Assembly (NCBI GenBank): GCA_030626845.1
Contig: DAOUTG010000020.1
Span: 1 to 35,527 of the forward strand
Length of the DNA stretch: 35,527 bases
Source of the DNA: Methylococcaceae bacterium
GTDB taxonomy: Bacteria > Pseudomonadota > Gammaproteobacteria > Methylococcales > Methylomonadaceae
Direction of reading: 5' to 3'
Shown: positions 15,229 to 23,416 of the stretch, in pieces
How the letters are laid out: the number at the start of each line of letters is the position of its first letter
How positions within the stretch are numbered: position 1 is the first letter of the stretch
The notes under the pieces: model-generated
Database searches by the model: none
What the model was told of the DNA's origin: nothing
Seen by the model: only the letters and a program-made list of their open reading frames with translations
Program-made: the position numbers and the translations under genes

Positions 15229-15624
15229 ATGAACAACGTCATCGAATCCCCTTTTCACCCAGGTGAGAAAAAAGTCCAAGCCCGTTTAGGGGGCAGTGAA
15301 AAAATGGAACGATTTGGACGGCAGGTCATTCGTGATTATATGCCAGAACAACATCAACAGTTTTTTACACAATTACCCTTTGTATTGGTTGCTCATGCAG
15401 ATGATTCAGGATTTCCGTGGGCCTCTATTTTATTTAATCAGCCACCTTTTATGAGTTCAGCTCATAATCAACATTTATTGATTAATGCCAAGCCCGTCGA
15501 AGGAGACCCTCTAGCGAAGAGTTTACACACAGGAAGACGTTTAGGTTTATTAGGGATTGAATTAGAAACACGGCGTAGAAATCGTTTATCGGCTTATATC
15601 AACCAAGTTTCAGCACAAGGCTAA
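15229..15624 (+). CDS. Pyridoxamine-phosphate-oxidase-like (FMN-binding split barrel) protein, probably truncated
   Basis: A 131-residue ORF matching the N-terminal part of a family annotated as pyridoxamine 5'-phosphate oxidase-like, FAD- or ferredoxin-linked oxidoreductases. Recognisable segments are ESPFHPGEKKVQARLG, GRQVIRDYMPEQHQQFF, LPFVLVAHADDSGFPWASIL and GLLGIELETRRRNRLSAYIN. Homologues continue well past this point (about 300 to 700 residues), whereas here the frame stops after SAQG and no continuation is seen before narI. It is either a truncated gene or an unusually short version. A GAGGT ribosome site precedes the ATG. It may once have belonged to the sigma-54-controlled group upstream. 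Confidence 0.65.
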   Translation: MNNVIESPFHPGEKKVQARLGGSEKMERFGRQVIRDYMPEQHQQFFTQLPFVLVAHADDSGFPWASILFNQPPFMSSAHNQHLLINAKPVEGDPLAKSLHTGRRLGLLGIELETRRRNRLSAYINQVSAQG

Positions 15625-15656
15625 GTGACCACCCACGTGTTTTAATGGCACTTTAA

Positions 15657-15682
15657 GGAGTACAAAACATGTTTTGTACTCC
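15657..15682. terminator. 26-bp perfect palindrome between converging genes
   Basis: GGAGTACAAAACA is followed at once by its exact complement. It lies 32 bp after the truncated oxidoreductase-like ORF and 11 bp after the narI stop on the other strand. There is no long T-run on either side, so it is a possible bidirectional terminator, but a protein-binding site cannot be excluded. Confidence 0.5.
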
Positions 15683-15693
15683 AATAATTGTGA

Positions 15694-16383
15694 TTAACGA
15701 TAGCGGACATATTTACTGCGTACAATTTGATAAGGGCGCATTAAATAACCGAAAGGTACACTCCAGACATGAACTAAGCGGGTAAAAGGGAATAAGAAAA
15801 ATACGCTCATTCCTAAGAATAAATGTAATTTATATAAAAAACCCACTTCCGCTAATAATCCAGAATCTGCTTGTAGAGTGACAACACTTTGCGCCCAGTC
15901 GGCTAATGAAACCATGGCTGAAGCATCACCACTCACCGCATGATAAAACGAAACGGGAATAGTTAATAAACCAACGCCTAAAGTCACCAATAACCAATCA
16001 AGAATAAAAATATCCATAAAATGACTGTTAGCTCTAACTCTAGAGTTATTCATTCTGCGTCTCCACAAAATAACCCCGCCCATCATACAAACTGAGCCAA
16101 AAACTGAGCCTGCAATAATGGCTACATATTGGTGTGCCATATCAGAAATACCCAAGCCTAAAAACCATGAATGCGGGGTTAATAGACCCGCAGCATGACC
16201 CATAAATAAAGCTAAGATGCCAATATGGAATAAAATACTCCCTTTGCGTAACTGTTCTTTTTCAAAAAGCTGACTGGAGTCGGCTTTCCATGTATATTGT
16301 TCACGGTCAAAACGTATTAAACTACCCACCAAGAAAGTAGTTAAAGCAATATACGGATAGAGGCTAAAAAGTAATTTTTCCAT
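15694..16383 (-). CDS. narI: Respiratory nitrate reductase gamma subunit NarI
   Basis: Membrane diheme cytochrome b subunit that oxidises quinol and passes electrons to NarH. The 229 residues match E. coli NarI (225). Five hydrophobic helices are visible, and the family segments IALTTFLVGSLIRFDREQYTWKA-like N-terminus, HIGILALFMGHAAGLL (heme His), YKLHLFLGMSVFFLFPFTRLVH (second pair of His) are present. It lies 8 bp after narJ in the same operon. A palindrome follows its stop. Because narG is not in the operon, the complex depends on a catalytic subunit encoded elsewhere, if one exists. Confidence 0.95.
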   Translation of the reverse strand: MEKLLFSLYPYIALTTFLVGSLIRFDREQYTWKADSSQLFEKEQLRKGSILFHIGILALFMGHAAGLLTPHSWFLGLGISDMAHQYVAIIAGSVFGSVCMMGGVILWRRRMNNSRVRANSHFMDIFILDWLLVTLGVGLLTIPVSFYHAVSGDASAMVSLADWAQSVVTLQADSGLLAEVGFLYKLHLFLGMSVFFLFPFTRLVHVWSVPFGYLMRPYQIVRSKYVRYR

Positions 16384-16391
16384 GCGTGTTC

Positions 16392-16916
16392 CTAGGCTGC
16401 AATATTAACAAGACGACCGTGACGCTGTACTACTCTGAGCAGTGGGGCATACGGACTGTTTATTTTTTCAAGGTTTTTGGCAATGGTGTCAGAAACATGC
16501 GCACTTTGTTGTAAAAACAAACGGACATCCGTTTCTGTTGTCAAAGTAGACACATATTCAAGTACCAGTGGTAAATAATCGGGTAATTCACCTTCAGATA
16601 TTTCAAAGCCCTCGGCCTTATAATATTCGGATAAATCAACTAAAGCAGGTCCTCGTTCGCGGTCTTGCTCTGCAAACAAATGATGGGTTAAATAGAGTGC
16701 GTTGTCAGGGGTGAAATCAAAGGTATTGACATAATGCGCTTGATATTCAGTCAGTGATAAATCACCAGCCCAGTCCATGAAGTCTAATAAGGCTTGCTGA
16801 TCTTCTTGACTGGTTAATTCTAAGATTGGAATTAATTGTCTAATTTCATCCCAATGCTCACGTAACTCAGGCTTAGGGTATTCCAATAATAACGACAATA
16901 TTTTATAAACTTGCAT
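16392..16916 (-). CDS. narJ: Nitrate reductase molybdenum cofactor assembly chaperone NarJ
   Basis: Cytoplasmic chaperone that holds NarG for cofactor insertion and is not part of the final enzyme. Diagnostic parts are LLEYPKPELREHWDEI near the N-terminus and FDFTPDNALYLTHHLFAEQD in the middle, followed by the GELPDYLPLVLEYVSTL segment. At 174 residues it is shorter than E. coli NarJ (about 236), mainly at the C-terminus, which is common in other bacteria. Its start ATG shares one base with the narH stop. Retention of an intact NarG-specific chaperone hints that a narG gene still exists elsewhere in this genome. Confidence 0.93.
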   Translation of the reverse strand: MQVYKILSLLLEYPKPELREHWDEIRQLIPILELTSQEDQQALLDFMDWAGDLSLTEYQAHYVNTFDFTPDNALYLTHHLFAEQDRERGPALVDLSEYYKAEGFEISEGELPDYLPLVLEYVSTLTTETDVRLFLQQSAHVSDTIAKNLEKINSPYAPLLRVVQRHGRLVNIAA

Positions 16917-18487
16917 TAAACTGGCTCACTATTTGACGTTTTTGCCGCAGGTTGCCAAGGTTTAAATTCCATGACATGTTCCATTTTCTTGCGTTTTTCA
17001 GGAAATAAAGAGGCATTTGGACTAATACTACAGCCTTCATTACCAAAACTAAAACCATTTTGTCCTTGAAAAGCATAAGGGTCTTCTTGATGTAATTCTT
17101 CATGACTGGTTGGAATGACAAAACGATCTTCATAATTAGCAATGGCCATATAACGATACATTTCTTTAACTTGAGCCTCACTTAACCCTACTTCTTCCAA
17201 AACAGCTAAATCAGTTTTACCTTCGACATTAAGTGAACGAAAATAACTACGCATCGCAATCATACGTTTTAAGGCTAAAACTACGGGTTCTTCTTTACCC
17301 GCAGTGAGCATATTAGCAAGGTATTTAATCGGTAAGCGTAAAGTTTCAAGTTTTGGAATGACCCCATCAGGTGTGGTTTCTAAATTACCCTGGTCAATTT
17401 GTGATTGCACTGGTGATAGTGGGGGGACATACCAAACCATTGGCATGGTACGAAATTCAGGATGCAAAGGAAAGGCGACTTTCCATTCAACGACCATTTT
17501 ATAAATAGGCGAATTTCTTGCAGCTTCCATCCAAGACTCAGGAATACCGTCTTCTTTTGCTTGCTTAATAACTTCTGGATCATTAGGGTCTAAGAAAATA
17601 TCTAACTGCGCTTGATATAAATCCTGCGTATCGTCCATTGAGGCTAACTCAGAAATACGATCAGCATCATAAAGCATTATTCCATTATAACGAATCCGAC
17701 CTACACAGGTTTCAGAACAAACAGTGGGCAGACCTGATTCAACACGAGGGTAGCAGCCTGTACATTTTTCAGCTTTTCCTGATTCCCAGTTATAAAAAAC
17801 TTTTTTATAGGGACAATTACTAATACACATCCGCCAACTACGGCATTTATCTTGATCGACTAATACGATACCATCTTCTTCCCGTTTATACATGGCACCC
17901 GATGGACAAGAGGCAACACAAGAAGGGTTAATACAATGATTACACATGCGGGGTAAAAATAGGTGGAATGAGTTTTCAAACTCCGCATACACTTGTTTTT
18001 CCATATCATTAAAATTAGTATCTTTACCGCGTTTTTCAAATTCACCTGCTAACCCATCTTCCCAATTAGGTCCCCAAGCGATTTTCTCCATTTGACTACC
18101 ATCTAACAACGAATAAGGACGTGCCGTAGGTGTCGCTTCAACAAGCGGACTATTTTGAAGATGTGCATAATTATAAGTAAAGGGTTCGTAATAATCATCA
18201 ATTAATGGCATGTCAGGGTTCATGAAGATATTACGCAATCTTTGGCGACGACTTCCTGATTTTAATTCCAATTTACCGTCATTCATCGTCCAGCCACCAT
18301 TCCACTGTGCTTGATCTTCCCAGTTTTTCGGGTAACCAATCCCAGGTTTAGATTCAACGTTATTAAACCAGGCGTATTCCATCCCTTTACGGTTCGTCCA
18401 AACGTTTTTACAGCTTACAGAACAGGTGTGGCAGCCAATACACTTGTCCAGATTAAATACCAACGAAAAATTTGCTCTTACTTTCAT
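16916..18487 (-). CDS. narH: Respiratory nitrate reductase beta subunit NarH
   Basis: Iron-sulfur electron-transfer subunit between NarI hemes and the NarG molybdenum site. All four cluster motifs are intact: LDKCIGCHTCSVSCKNVW (N-terminal), CNHCINPSCVASCP, the CRSWRMCISNCP motif with Trp for the 3Fe-4S cluster, and KCTGCYPRVE/CSETCVGRIRY. The 523-residue length fits the family (E. coli 512). A GAGGTG ribosome site precedes the ATG, and a TATAAT box 37 bp upstream suggests that narH is now the first gene of its operon. The usual first gene, narG, is absent. The next gene upstream (18583-19944) is an unrelated efflux protein. Confidence 0.96.
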   Translation of the reverse strand: MKVRANFSLVFNLDKCIGCHTCSVSCKNVWTNRKGMEYAWFNNVESKPGIGYPKNWEDQAQWNGGWTMNDGKLELKSGSRRQRLRNIFMNPDMPLIDDYYEPFTYNYAHLQNSPLVEATPTARPYSLLDGSQMEKIAWGPNWEDGLAGEFEKRGKDTNFNDMEKQVYAEFENSFHLFLPRMCNHCINPSCVASCPSGAMYKREEDGIVLVDQDKCRSWRMCISNCPYKKVFYNWESGKAEKCTGCYPRVESGLPTVCSETCVGRIRYNGIMLYDADRISELASMDDTQDLYQAQLDIFLDPNDPEVIKQAKEDGIPESWMEAARNSPIYKMVVEWKVAFPLHPEFRTMPMVWYVPPLSPVQSQIDQGNLETTPDGVIPKLETLRLPIKYLANMLTAGKEEPVVLALKRMIAMRSYFRSLNVEGKTDLAVLEEVGLSEAQVKEMYRYMAIANYEDRFVIPTSHEELHQEDPYAFQGQNGFSFGNEGCSISPNASLFPEKRKKMEHVMEFKPWQPAAKTSNSEPV

Positions 18488-18523
18488 GCTTTTAACACCT
18501 CGTGTTTAAAGGGAATATGCCTC

Positions 18524-18578
18524 ATTATATAACGTGTTGAACCCTTGTGATGAGAATTTATTCATTGATAGAGATGAT
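18524..18578 (-). promoter_or_regulatory. Putative narHJI promoter region with a weak FNR-like half site
   Basis: On the minus strand TATAAT (complement of 18524-18529) lies 37 bp before the narH ATG, without a convincing -35. Read on the plus strand, TTGAT-AGAG-ATGAT at 18565-18578 has one perfect FNR half site and one poor one. Its centre would be near -54, not the usual -41.5. Only the -10 box is reasonably supported. Confidence 0.35.
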
Positions 18579-18582
18579 TTTT

Positions 18583-19944
18583 TTACATTGTATTGTTACT
18601 CGATAGAAATGACGCGGATAAAGCGCGATATAAGGCGATGTGATATTCAAGTAATTGTCGTTGAGCGCGTAATTTATCACGTTCTAAACTTTGATAACTT
18701 AAGGTGATAGATAAGACCCGTAAAAAACTTTCAGCCCCATTCATATAGCGTAACCTAATTTGTTCAGTTGCTTGTTTGGATAGGTATAATTGTCGTTCTA
18801 AACTTGCCACTAATTGTTGTTGTTGCTGTTGTTGAATCAGTGCATCTTCGGTTTCTTGTACCGCTTTTAATAAACGCTCTGCATAATTATTTAACGCCGC
18901 CTTTGCTAACGCTTGATTACGTTCAACTTCTGCAACACGACGATGCCCATCAATAATGGGAAGTATCAAATTACCTGCTAAGGTTGCCAGCCAGTTATTA
19001 AATAATGATTGTAAATTAGGGGCAGAAGTATCAATGCCTGCAGAAAGACTAATTTTAGGAAAACGGTCAGCAATAGCCGCTGCAACCCGTTGATCGGCCG
19101 CTTGAACTTCAAAATAAGCTTTGCGTAAATCAGGGCGGAGTTGAATTAAATCCGTGGTTAATCCTGTTGCAGGTAAGAGAGGAATCATAGGAAATTTATT
19201 ATTAGCAGGAATTTGAAACGTTGTTGTCGTTTTACCTAATAATACGGCTAATTGATGTTCTAAAACTTTAATGGTTGCCAATACCGTGGTTTTATTTCCC
19301 TTGGAACTTTCTAAGAGTTGCTGTTGTTGAAAGACATCGGCTGCCGTTGCTTGCGCCCCTCTAAAACGTAATTCTAAAATTTCATAGTGGTTATAATTGG
19401 TCGTAATTTGTTGTTCTAAGAGAATGAGTTGTTGACGTTGTTCAATTAAACGATACCAAGTATTAGTAATTTCAGCACTCAGTGAAATTGCAGCGGCTTG
19501 AAAATCTTCGGTTAGTGCGTGAAAGTCTAATTCTGAGGCATGTAAATTTGCCCGAACCCGTCCCCATAAATCTACTTCGTAACTGGCAATAAGACCTAAA
19601 CTAAAACCACTAGTGCTTAAAGTATCAGTCATGTTACGTGAGCCATTAAAATTAGCATCAAGGCTTGGAGTTAAAGCTGCTCCGCTCTTTTTAGCAATGG
19701 CTCTTGCTTGTTCTACTCGATTAAATGCAGAACGTAGAGAGAAATTATTGCTAAGGGCTTGTTCAATTAAATAGTTGAGTTCAGCGTCATTAAAAACTTG
19801 CCACCATTTTTGTGTCAGGGGGGTTGCGCCTGTTCTTGAAAATACTTTGGGGAGTTCGACGGGTAGGGGAACTTGTTTAACCTCAACAGAACAAGAAGTA
19901 ATAACTAAAAAGAAAAAGAAGGTGAATAAAAGAGAGTGGCGCAT
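18583..19944 (-). CDS. RND-type efflux outer-membrane lipoprotein (NodT/OprM family)
   Basis: TolC-like outer-membrane channel of a tripartite efflux pump, 453 residues. The signal peptide ends in a lipobox (VITSC, Cys18), so the mature protein is lipid-anchored. Family features are WWQVFNDAELNYLIEQAL, NFSLRSAFNRVEQARAIAKK, YEVDLWGRVRANL, LIQLRPDLRKAYFEVQAADQ-like and GAESFLRVL segments, in two repeats with long coiled coils. No membrane-fusion or RND pump gene is adjacent, which is unusual for this class. It sits between yrfG and narH, where narG would be expected. No ribosome site is obvious before the ATG at 19944. Confidence 0.9.
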   Translation of the reverse strand: MRHSLLFTFFFFLVITSCSVEVKQVPLPVELPKVFSRTGATPLTQKWWQVFNDAELNYLIEQALSNNFSLRSAFNRVEQARAIAKKSGAALTPSLDANFNGSRNMTDTLSTSGFSLGLIASYEVDLWGRVRANLHASELDFHALTEDFQAAAISLSAEITNTWYRLIEQRQQLILLEQQITTNYNHYEILELRFRGAQATAADVFQQQQLLESSKGNKTTVLATIKVLEHQLAVLLGKTTTTFQIPANNKFPMIPLLPATGLTTDLIQLRPDLRKAYFEVQAADQRVAAAIADRFPKISLSAGIDTSAPNLQSLFNNWLATLAGNLILPIIDGHRRVAEVERNQALAKAALNNYAERLLKAVQETEDALIQQQQQQQLVASLERQLYLSKQATEQIRLRYMNGAESFLRVLSITLSYQSLERDKLRAQRQLLEYHIALYRALSASFLSSNNTM

Positions 19945-19971
19945 TATGAGATAAGTAACAGAGAAAAATGG

Positions 19972-19995
19972 AGTGAAAAAACCTGTTTTTTCACT
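19972..19995 (-). terminator. Terminator overlapping the yrfG stop codon
   Basis: AGTGAAAAAAC and its exact complement are separated by two bases, and the stem overlaps the last two bases of yrfG. The T-rich arm serves as the U-tract. It separates yrfG from the downstream efflux gene. Confidence 0.65.
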
Positions 19996-20674
19996 ATTTA
20001 GTTATTTGAATATTTGCAAGCTGATCCGATAATTGACGAAAATCTTCTATAGCACAATAATTATCAACTACTTTCACTGCTTTTTGCATATCAGGTTTAC
20101 TAATGGCTATTAAATAAGCAATCCCAAATTGTTTAGCCGCATCTAATACCGCTAAACTATCGTCTATCATTAATGTCCTTTGTTTATCAAATCCTTGCTG
20201 CTGTTGTAAAGAAACCCAAAAGAGCGGATTCTCTTTAGCAACCCCAAAATCATGGGAACAAATAATGCCATCAAAAAAAGACTGTAAACAGGTTTTATTC
20301 ATTTTTAAATTTAAACTGTCACGATGTGCATTGGTGACTAAAAAAACTTGTTTTTTAGTCTTCTTTAAAAGATCTAAAAACTCAATAACATGAGGTAGAA
20401 CAGCAATCAATTCAGCTATCTCAGCTTTAAGTTCCGCAATATTAAGTTCTAAAACTTGCGTCCAATAATCTAAGCAATACCATTCTAATTTTCCTTCCAT
20501 TTGTTTAAACTTTGGTTGTAAAATGATTTTAGCCTCTGATAATGATAGCTGATTCTTCTCAGCGTATTTTAAAGGCACAAATTCCTGCCAAAAATGATTG
20601 TCAAAGTTCAAATCAAGTAAAGTGCCATCCATATCTAATAATACGGTGTCACACAAATTCCAATTTATCATCAT
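19994..20674 (-). CDS. yrfG: HAD-family GMP/IMP nucleotidase YrfG
   Basis: Haloacid-dehalogenase-type phosphatase of 226 residues, closest in layout to YrfG, which dephosphorylates GMP and IMP. Motif I is LLDMDGTLLDL, with nucleophile Asp14 and Asp16. The YrfG-like segment NHFWQEFVPLKYAEKN follows. Motif II is FLVTNAHRDSL, the Lys motif is in GVAKENPLFW, and motif III is TLMIDDSLAVLDAAKQFG. It is divergent from nudE with about 46 bp between starts; the same two genes are also neighbours in enterobacteria, which supports both names. Confidence 0.88.
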   Translation of the reverse strand: MMINWNLCDTVLLDMDGTLLDLNFDNHFWQEFVPLKYAEKNQLSLSEAKIILQPKFKQMEGKLEWYCLDYWTQVLELNIAELKAEIAELIAVLPHVIEFLDLLKKTKKQVFLVTNAHRDSLNLKMNKTCLQSFFDGIICSHDFGVAKENPLFWVSLQQQQGFDKQRTLMIDDSLAVLDAAKQFGIAYLIAISKPDMQKAVKVVDNYCAIEDFRQLSDQLANIQITK

Positions 20675-20720
20675 ATAGCCTATAGTTAAATCATCCTTTC
20701 ACAATTGTCATCATAACATT

Positions 20721-21275
20721 ATGCCTAAAAAACCTACTATTTTAAGTCGTCAAGCTATCTGTCATAGTCGTTTATTTGCCATTGAAAGTATGGATATTAT
20801 CTTTAGTAATGGTGAACAACGTAATTATGAACGTTTAAAACGCAATGGAGGTCAGGGCGCTGTATTAATTATCCCGTTGTTAGATGACGAAACGGTCTTA
20901 TTAATTAGGGAATATTCAGCAGGTATTAATCGTTATGAATTGGGGTTGCCAAAAGGTAAAATTGATGCGGGTGAAACTGTTTTAGAGGCGGCAAACCGTG
21001 AGTTAAAAGAAGAAGTGGGTTATGGTGCAAAAGATTTTCAAACACTCACCTCATTAACCCTTGCCCCAGCTTATATGGAACATGATATTCATGTGATTGT
21101 CGCGCAGGATTTATATCCTGAAAAATTAGTCGGTGATGAACCCGAACCTTTGGAGGTTATTCCTTGGAAATTATCTGATATTAGTGGACTTTTAGCCACC
21201 CAAGAATGCAGTGAAGCTCGTTCTATTGCCGCACTTTACATGACTGTTGATTATCTTCGTTTAAAAAATAAATAA
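20721..21275 (+). CDS. nudE: ADP compounds hydrolase NudE (Nudix)
   Basis: Nudix hydrolase of 184 residues acting on ADP-linked compounds such as ADP-ribose, NADH and diadenosine polyphosphates. The Nudix box (residues 79-101) is complete: GKIDAGETVLEAANRELKEE followed by VGY. Upstream are RNGGQGAVLIIPLL and REYSAGINRYELGLPKG, and downstream the NudE-type TLAPAYMEHDIHVIVAQDLYPE. It is divergent from yrfG and 4 bp ahead of the solute-binding protein gene, so the latter is probably cotranscribed. Confidence 0.92.
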   Translation: MPKKPTILSRQAICHSRLFAIESMDIIFSNGEQRNYERLKRNGGQGAVLIIPLLDDETVLLIREYSAGINRYELGLPKGKIDAGETVLEAANRELKEEVGYGAKDFQTLTSLTLAPAYMEHDIHVIVAQDLYPEKLVGDEPEPLEVIPWKLSDISGLLATQECSEARSIAALYMTVDYLRLKNK

Positions 21276-21279
21276 CAAA

Positions 21280-23406
21280 ATGTACGCTAATAAAGTTTTA
21301 TTTTTCCTAATCTTCACCCTGTTATCTGCCTGTAATTTAACCGAACTTAATAACCCTTATGTTGAAAAAGATGCGTCATTGAATGTTTTATATTCCTCAT
21401 TCTCAGAACGCCCCAAACATTTAGACCCCGCAGTTTCATATAGTAGCAATGAATACCTTTTTATTGCGCAAATTTATGAACCGCCTTTTCAATATCACTA
21501 TTTAAAACGCCCTTACCAACTGATTCCTTTAACGGCAACCCAATTACCTACTATCCAGTATTTCAATGCTGCGGGTGAATTATTAGCAGTCGATGCAAAT
21601 GAAAAAGAAATTGCTTTTAGTGATTATATTATTGAAATAAAATCAGGGATTCAGTATCAACCTCATCCTGCTTTTACAAAAAATAGCCAGGGAAATTTTT
21701 CTTATCACCATCTTAGTGAAGATCGCTTAGAAAATATCAATGCCTTAAATGATTTTGCAAAGACTGGAACACGTGAATTAATTGCAAAAGATTATGTTCA
21801 TCAAATAAAACGTTTGGCTCATCCTAAAATTCATTCCCCCATTGCTGAAATTATGAAGCAATATATTGAAGGATTTACAGATTATGCAGAGCAACTTAAA
21901 GAGCGACCTAAAACTTCAGTTAAAGATTTAGAAATTACAGGGGTTAAAGTACTAAATCGCTATCAATATAGCATTCGTATTAAGGGAAAATACCCCCAAT
22001 TTCGCTTTTGGTTAGCGATGCCTTTTTTTGCGCCCATGCCTTGGGAAGCTGATGTTTTTTATGCACAACTTGGGCTTATCGAACGTAATATCACCTTAGA
22101 CTGGTATCCTATTGGTACGGGTAGTTATTTATTAGCCGAAAATAATCCGAATCGAAGAATGGTTTTAACTAAAAACCCTAACTTTCATGGTGAAAAATAT
22201 CCTGTTGATGGAGAAAAAACAGATCTTGAACAAGGTCTATTAAAAGATGCAGGTAAAGCCTTACCCTTTATAGATAAAGTGGTTTATATTCTTGAAAAAG
22301 AAACGATTCCCTACTGGAATAAATTTTTACAAGGTTATTATGATGCCTCAGGTATTGCCTCCGATAGTTTCGATCAAGCCGTACAATTTGCAAGTGACGG
22401 CGATGCACAATTAACAGCGACTATGCAGGAAAAAGAGATTCATTTACAAACATCCGTCGCGACTTCTATTTATTATTTAGGCTTTAATATGCTGGATAAT
22501 ATTGTTGGGGGAGATTCAGAAAAAGCCCGAAAACTACGCCAAGCCATTTCTATTGCCATTGATTACGAAGAATATATTTCTATTTTTAACAATGGTCGCG
22601 GTATTGCCGCACAAGGTTTATTGCCCCCTGGTATTTATGGTTTTTTAGAGAGTGATGCAGGATTTAATTCTTATGTTTATGATGCTTTTGGAAAACGAAA
22701 AAATATTAGCCAAGCCAAAAAAATATTAACCGAGGCAGGTTATCAAGCAGGAATAGACCCTAAAACAGGGGAAGCTTTAACTTTATATTTTGATACCGCT
22801 TCGGCAAGTGTTGATGATAGACCGCGAATGAATTGGTTTAGAAAGCAATTTGAAAAGCTAGGAATTAAATTAGTTATTCGTGCCACAGATTACAATCGTT
22901 TCCAGGAAAAAATGCGTAATGGTCATGCACAAATTTTTGTTTGGGGTTGGAATGCTGATTATCCAGATCCTGAAAATTTCTTTTTTCTACTGTATGGTAA
23001 AAATGGCAAAGTAAAACACGGTGGTGAAAATGCGGTCAATTATCATAACCCGCAATTTGATGCATTATTTGAAAAAATGCGACATAGGGAAAATGGGGCG
23101 TTACGTTTTGAAATGATTCAACAAATGCAAGAAATTGTTCGTCATGATGCGCCGTGGGTTTTTGGGTTACATCCGAAGAATTTTATTTTAGCACATCATT
23201 GGTATAAAAATTTAAAACCTAATTTAATGGCAAATAATACCCTTAAATATACACGTATTGAAGGAACTGCCCGAGCGCAAAAACGTGAACAATGGAATAA
23301 ACCCATTTTTTTACCTTTATTAATAGGTCTTGTCATCCTAATTTTACTTTTTTTTCCTGCTATCTATGCTTATAAAAAACGTTTAAAAAGGACGATGAGA
23401 AACTAA
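21280..23406 (+). CDS. Peptide-type ABC transporter solute-binding lipoprotein with C-terminal membrane anchor
   Basis: Extracytoplasmic binding protein of the SBP_bac_5 (DppA/OppA/YejA) family. At 708 residues it is much larger than the usual 500-600. An N-terminal signal ends in a lipobox (LLSAC, Cys18). The family core includes ERPKHLDPAVSYSSNEYLF, GTGSYLLAENNPNRRMVLTK, LRQAISIAIDYEEYISIFNN and FVWGWNADYPDPENFFFLLY. The C-terminus adds a hydrophobic helix (about 676-698) followed by a basic KKRLKRTMRN tail, predicting an inner-membrane anchor. No permease or ATPase genes follow. It may act as a sensor or scaffold, or pair with a transporter encoded elsewhere. Confidence 0.85.
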   Translation: MYANKVLFFLIFTLLSACNLTELNNPYVEKDASLNVLYSSFSERPKHLDPAVSYSSNEYLFIAQIYEPPFQYHYLKRPYQLIPLTATQLPTIQYFNAAGELLAVDANEKEIAFSDYIIEIKSGIQYQPHPAFTKNSQGNFSYHHLSEDRLENINALNDFAKTGTRELIAKDYVHQIKRLAHPKIHSPIAEIMKQYIEGFTDYAEQLKERPKTSVKDLEITGVKVLNRYQYSIRIKGKYPQFRFWLAMPFFAPMPWEADVFYAQLGLIERNITLDWYPIGTGSYLLAENNPNRRMVLTKNPNFHGEKYPVDGEKTDLEQGLLKDAGKALPFIDKVVYILEKETIPYWNKFLQGYYDASGIASDSFDQAVQFASDGDAQLTATMQEKEIHLQTSVATSIYYLGFNMLDNIVGGDSEKARKLRQAISIAIDYEEYISIFNNGRGIAAQGLLPPGIYGFLESDAGFNSYVYDAFGKRKNISQAKKILTEAGYQAGIDPKTGEALTLYFDTASASVDDRPRMNWFRKQFEKLGIKLVIRATDYNRFQEKMRNGHAQIFVWGWNADYPDPENFFFLLYGKNGKVKHGGENAVNYHNPQFDALFEKMRHRENGALRFEMIQQMQEIVRHDAPWVFGLHPKNFILAHHWYKNLKPNLMANNTLKYTRIEGTARAQKREQWNKPIFLPLLIGLVILILLFFPAIYAYKKRLKRTMRN

Positions 23407-23416
23407 GGCTGTCACT

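Noticed and set aside
17304-17504. Plus-strand frame opposite narH (and similar ones at 17638-17823 and 18311-18532)
   Set aside because: These are antisense shadows of narH codons without start signals or family features.
16903-17583. Minus-strand frames inside narH (16903-17181 and 17380-17583)
   Set aside because: They overlap the fully conserved narH frame and encode no recognisable motif.
18565-18578. Functional FNR site controlling narHJI
   Set aside because: Only one half site matches well and the position relative to the -10 box is not the usual activating one; kept only as a low-confidence note.
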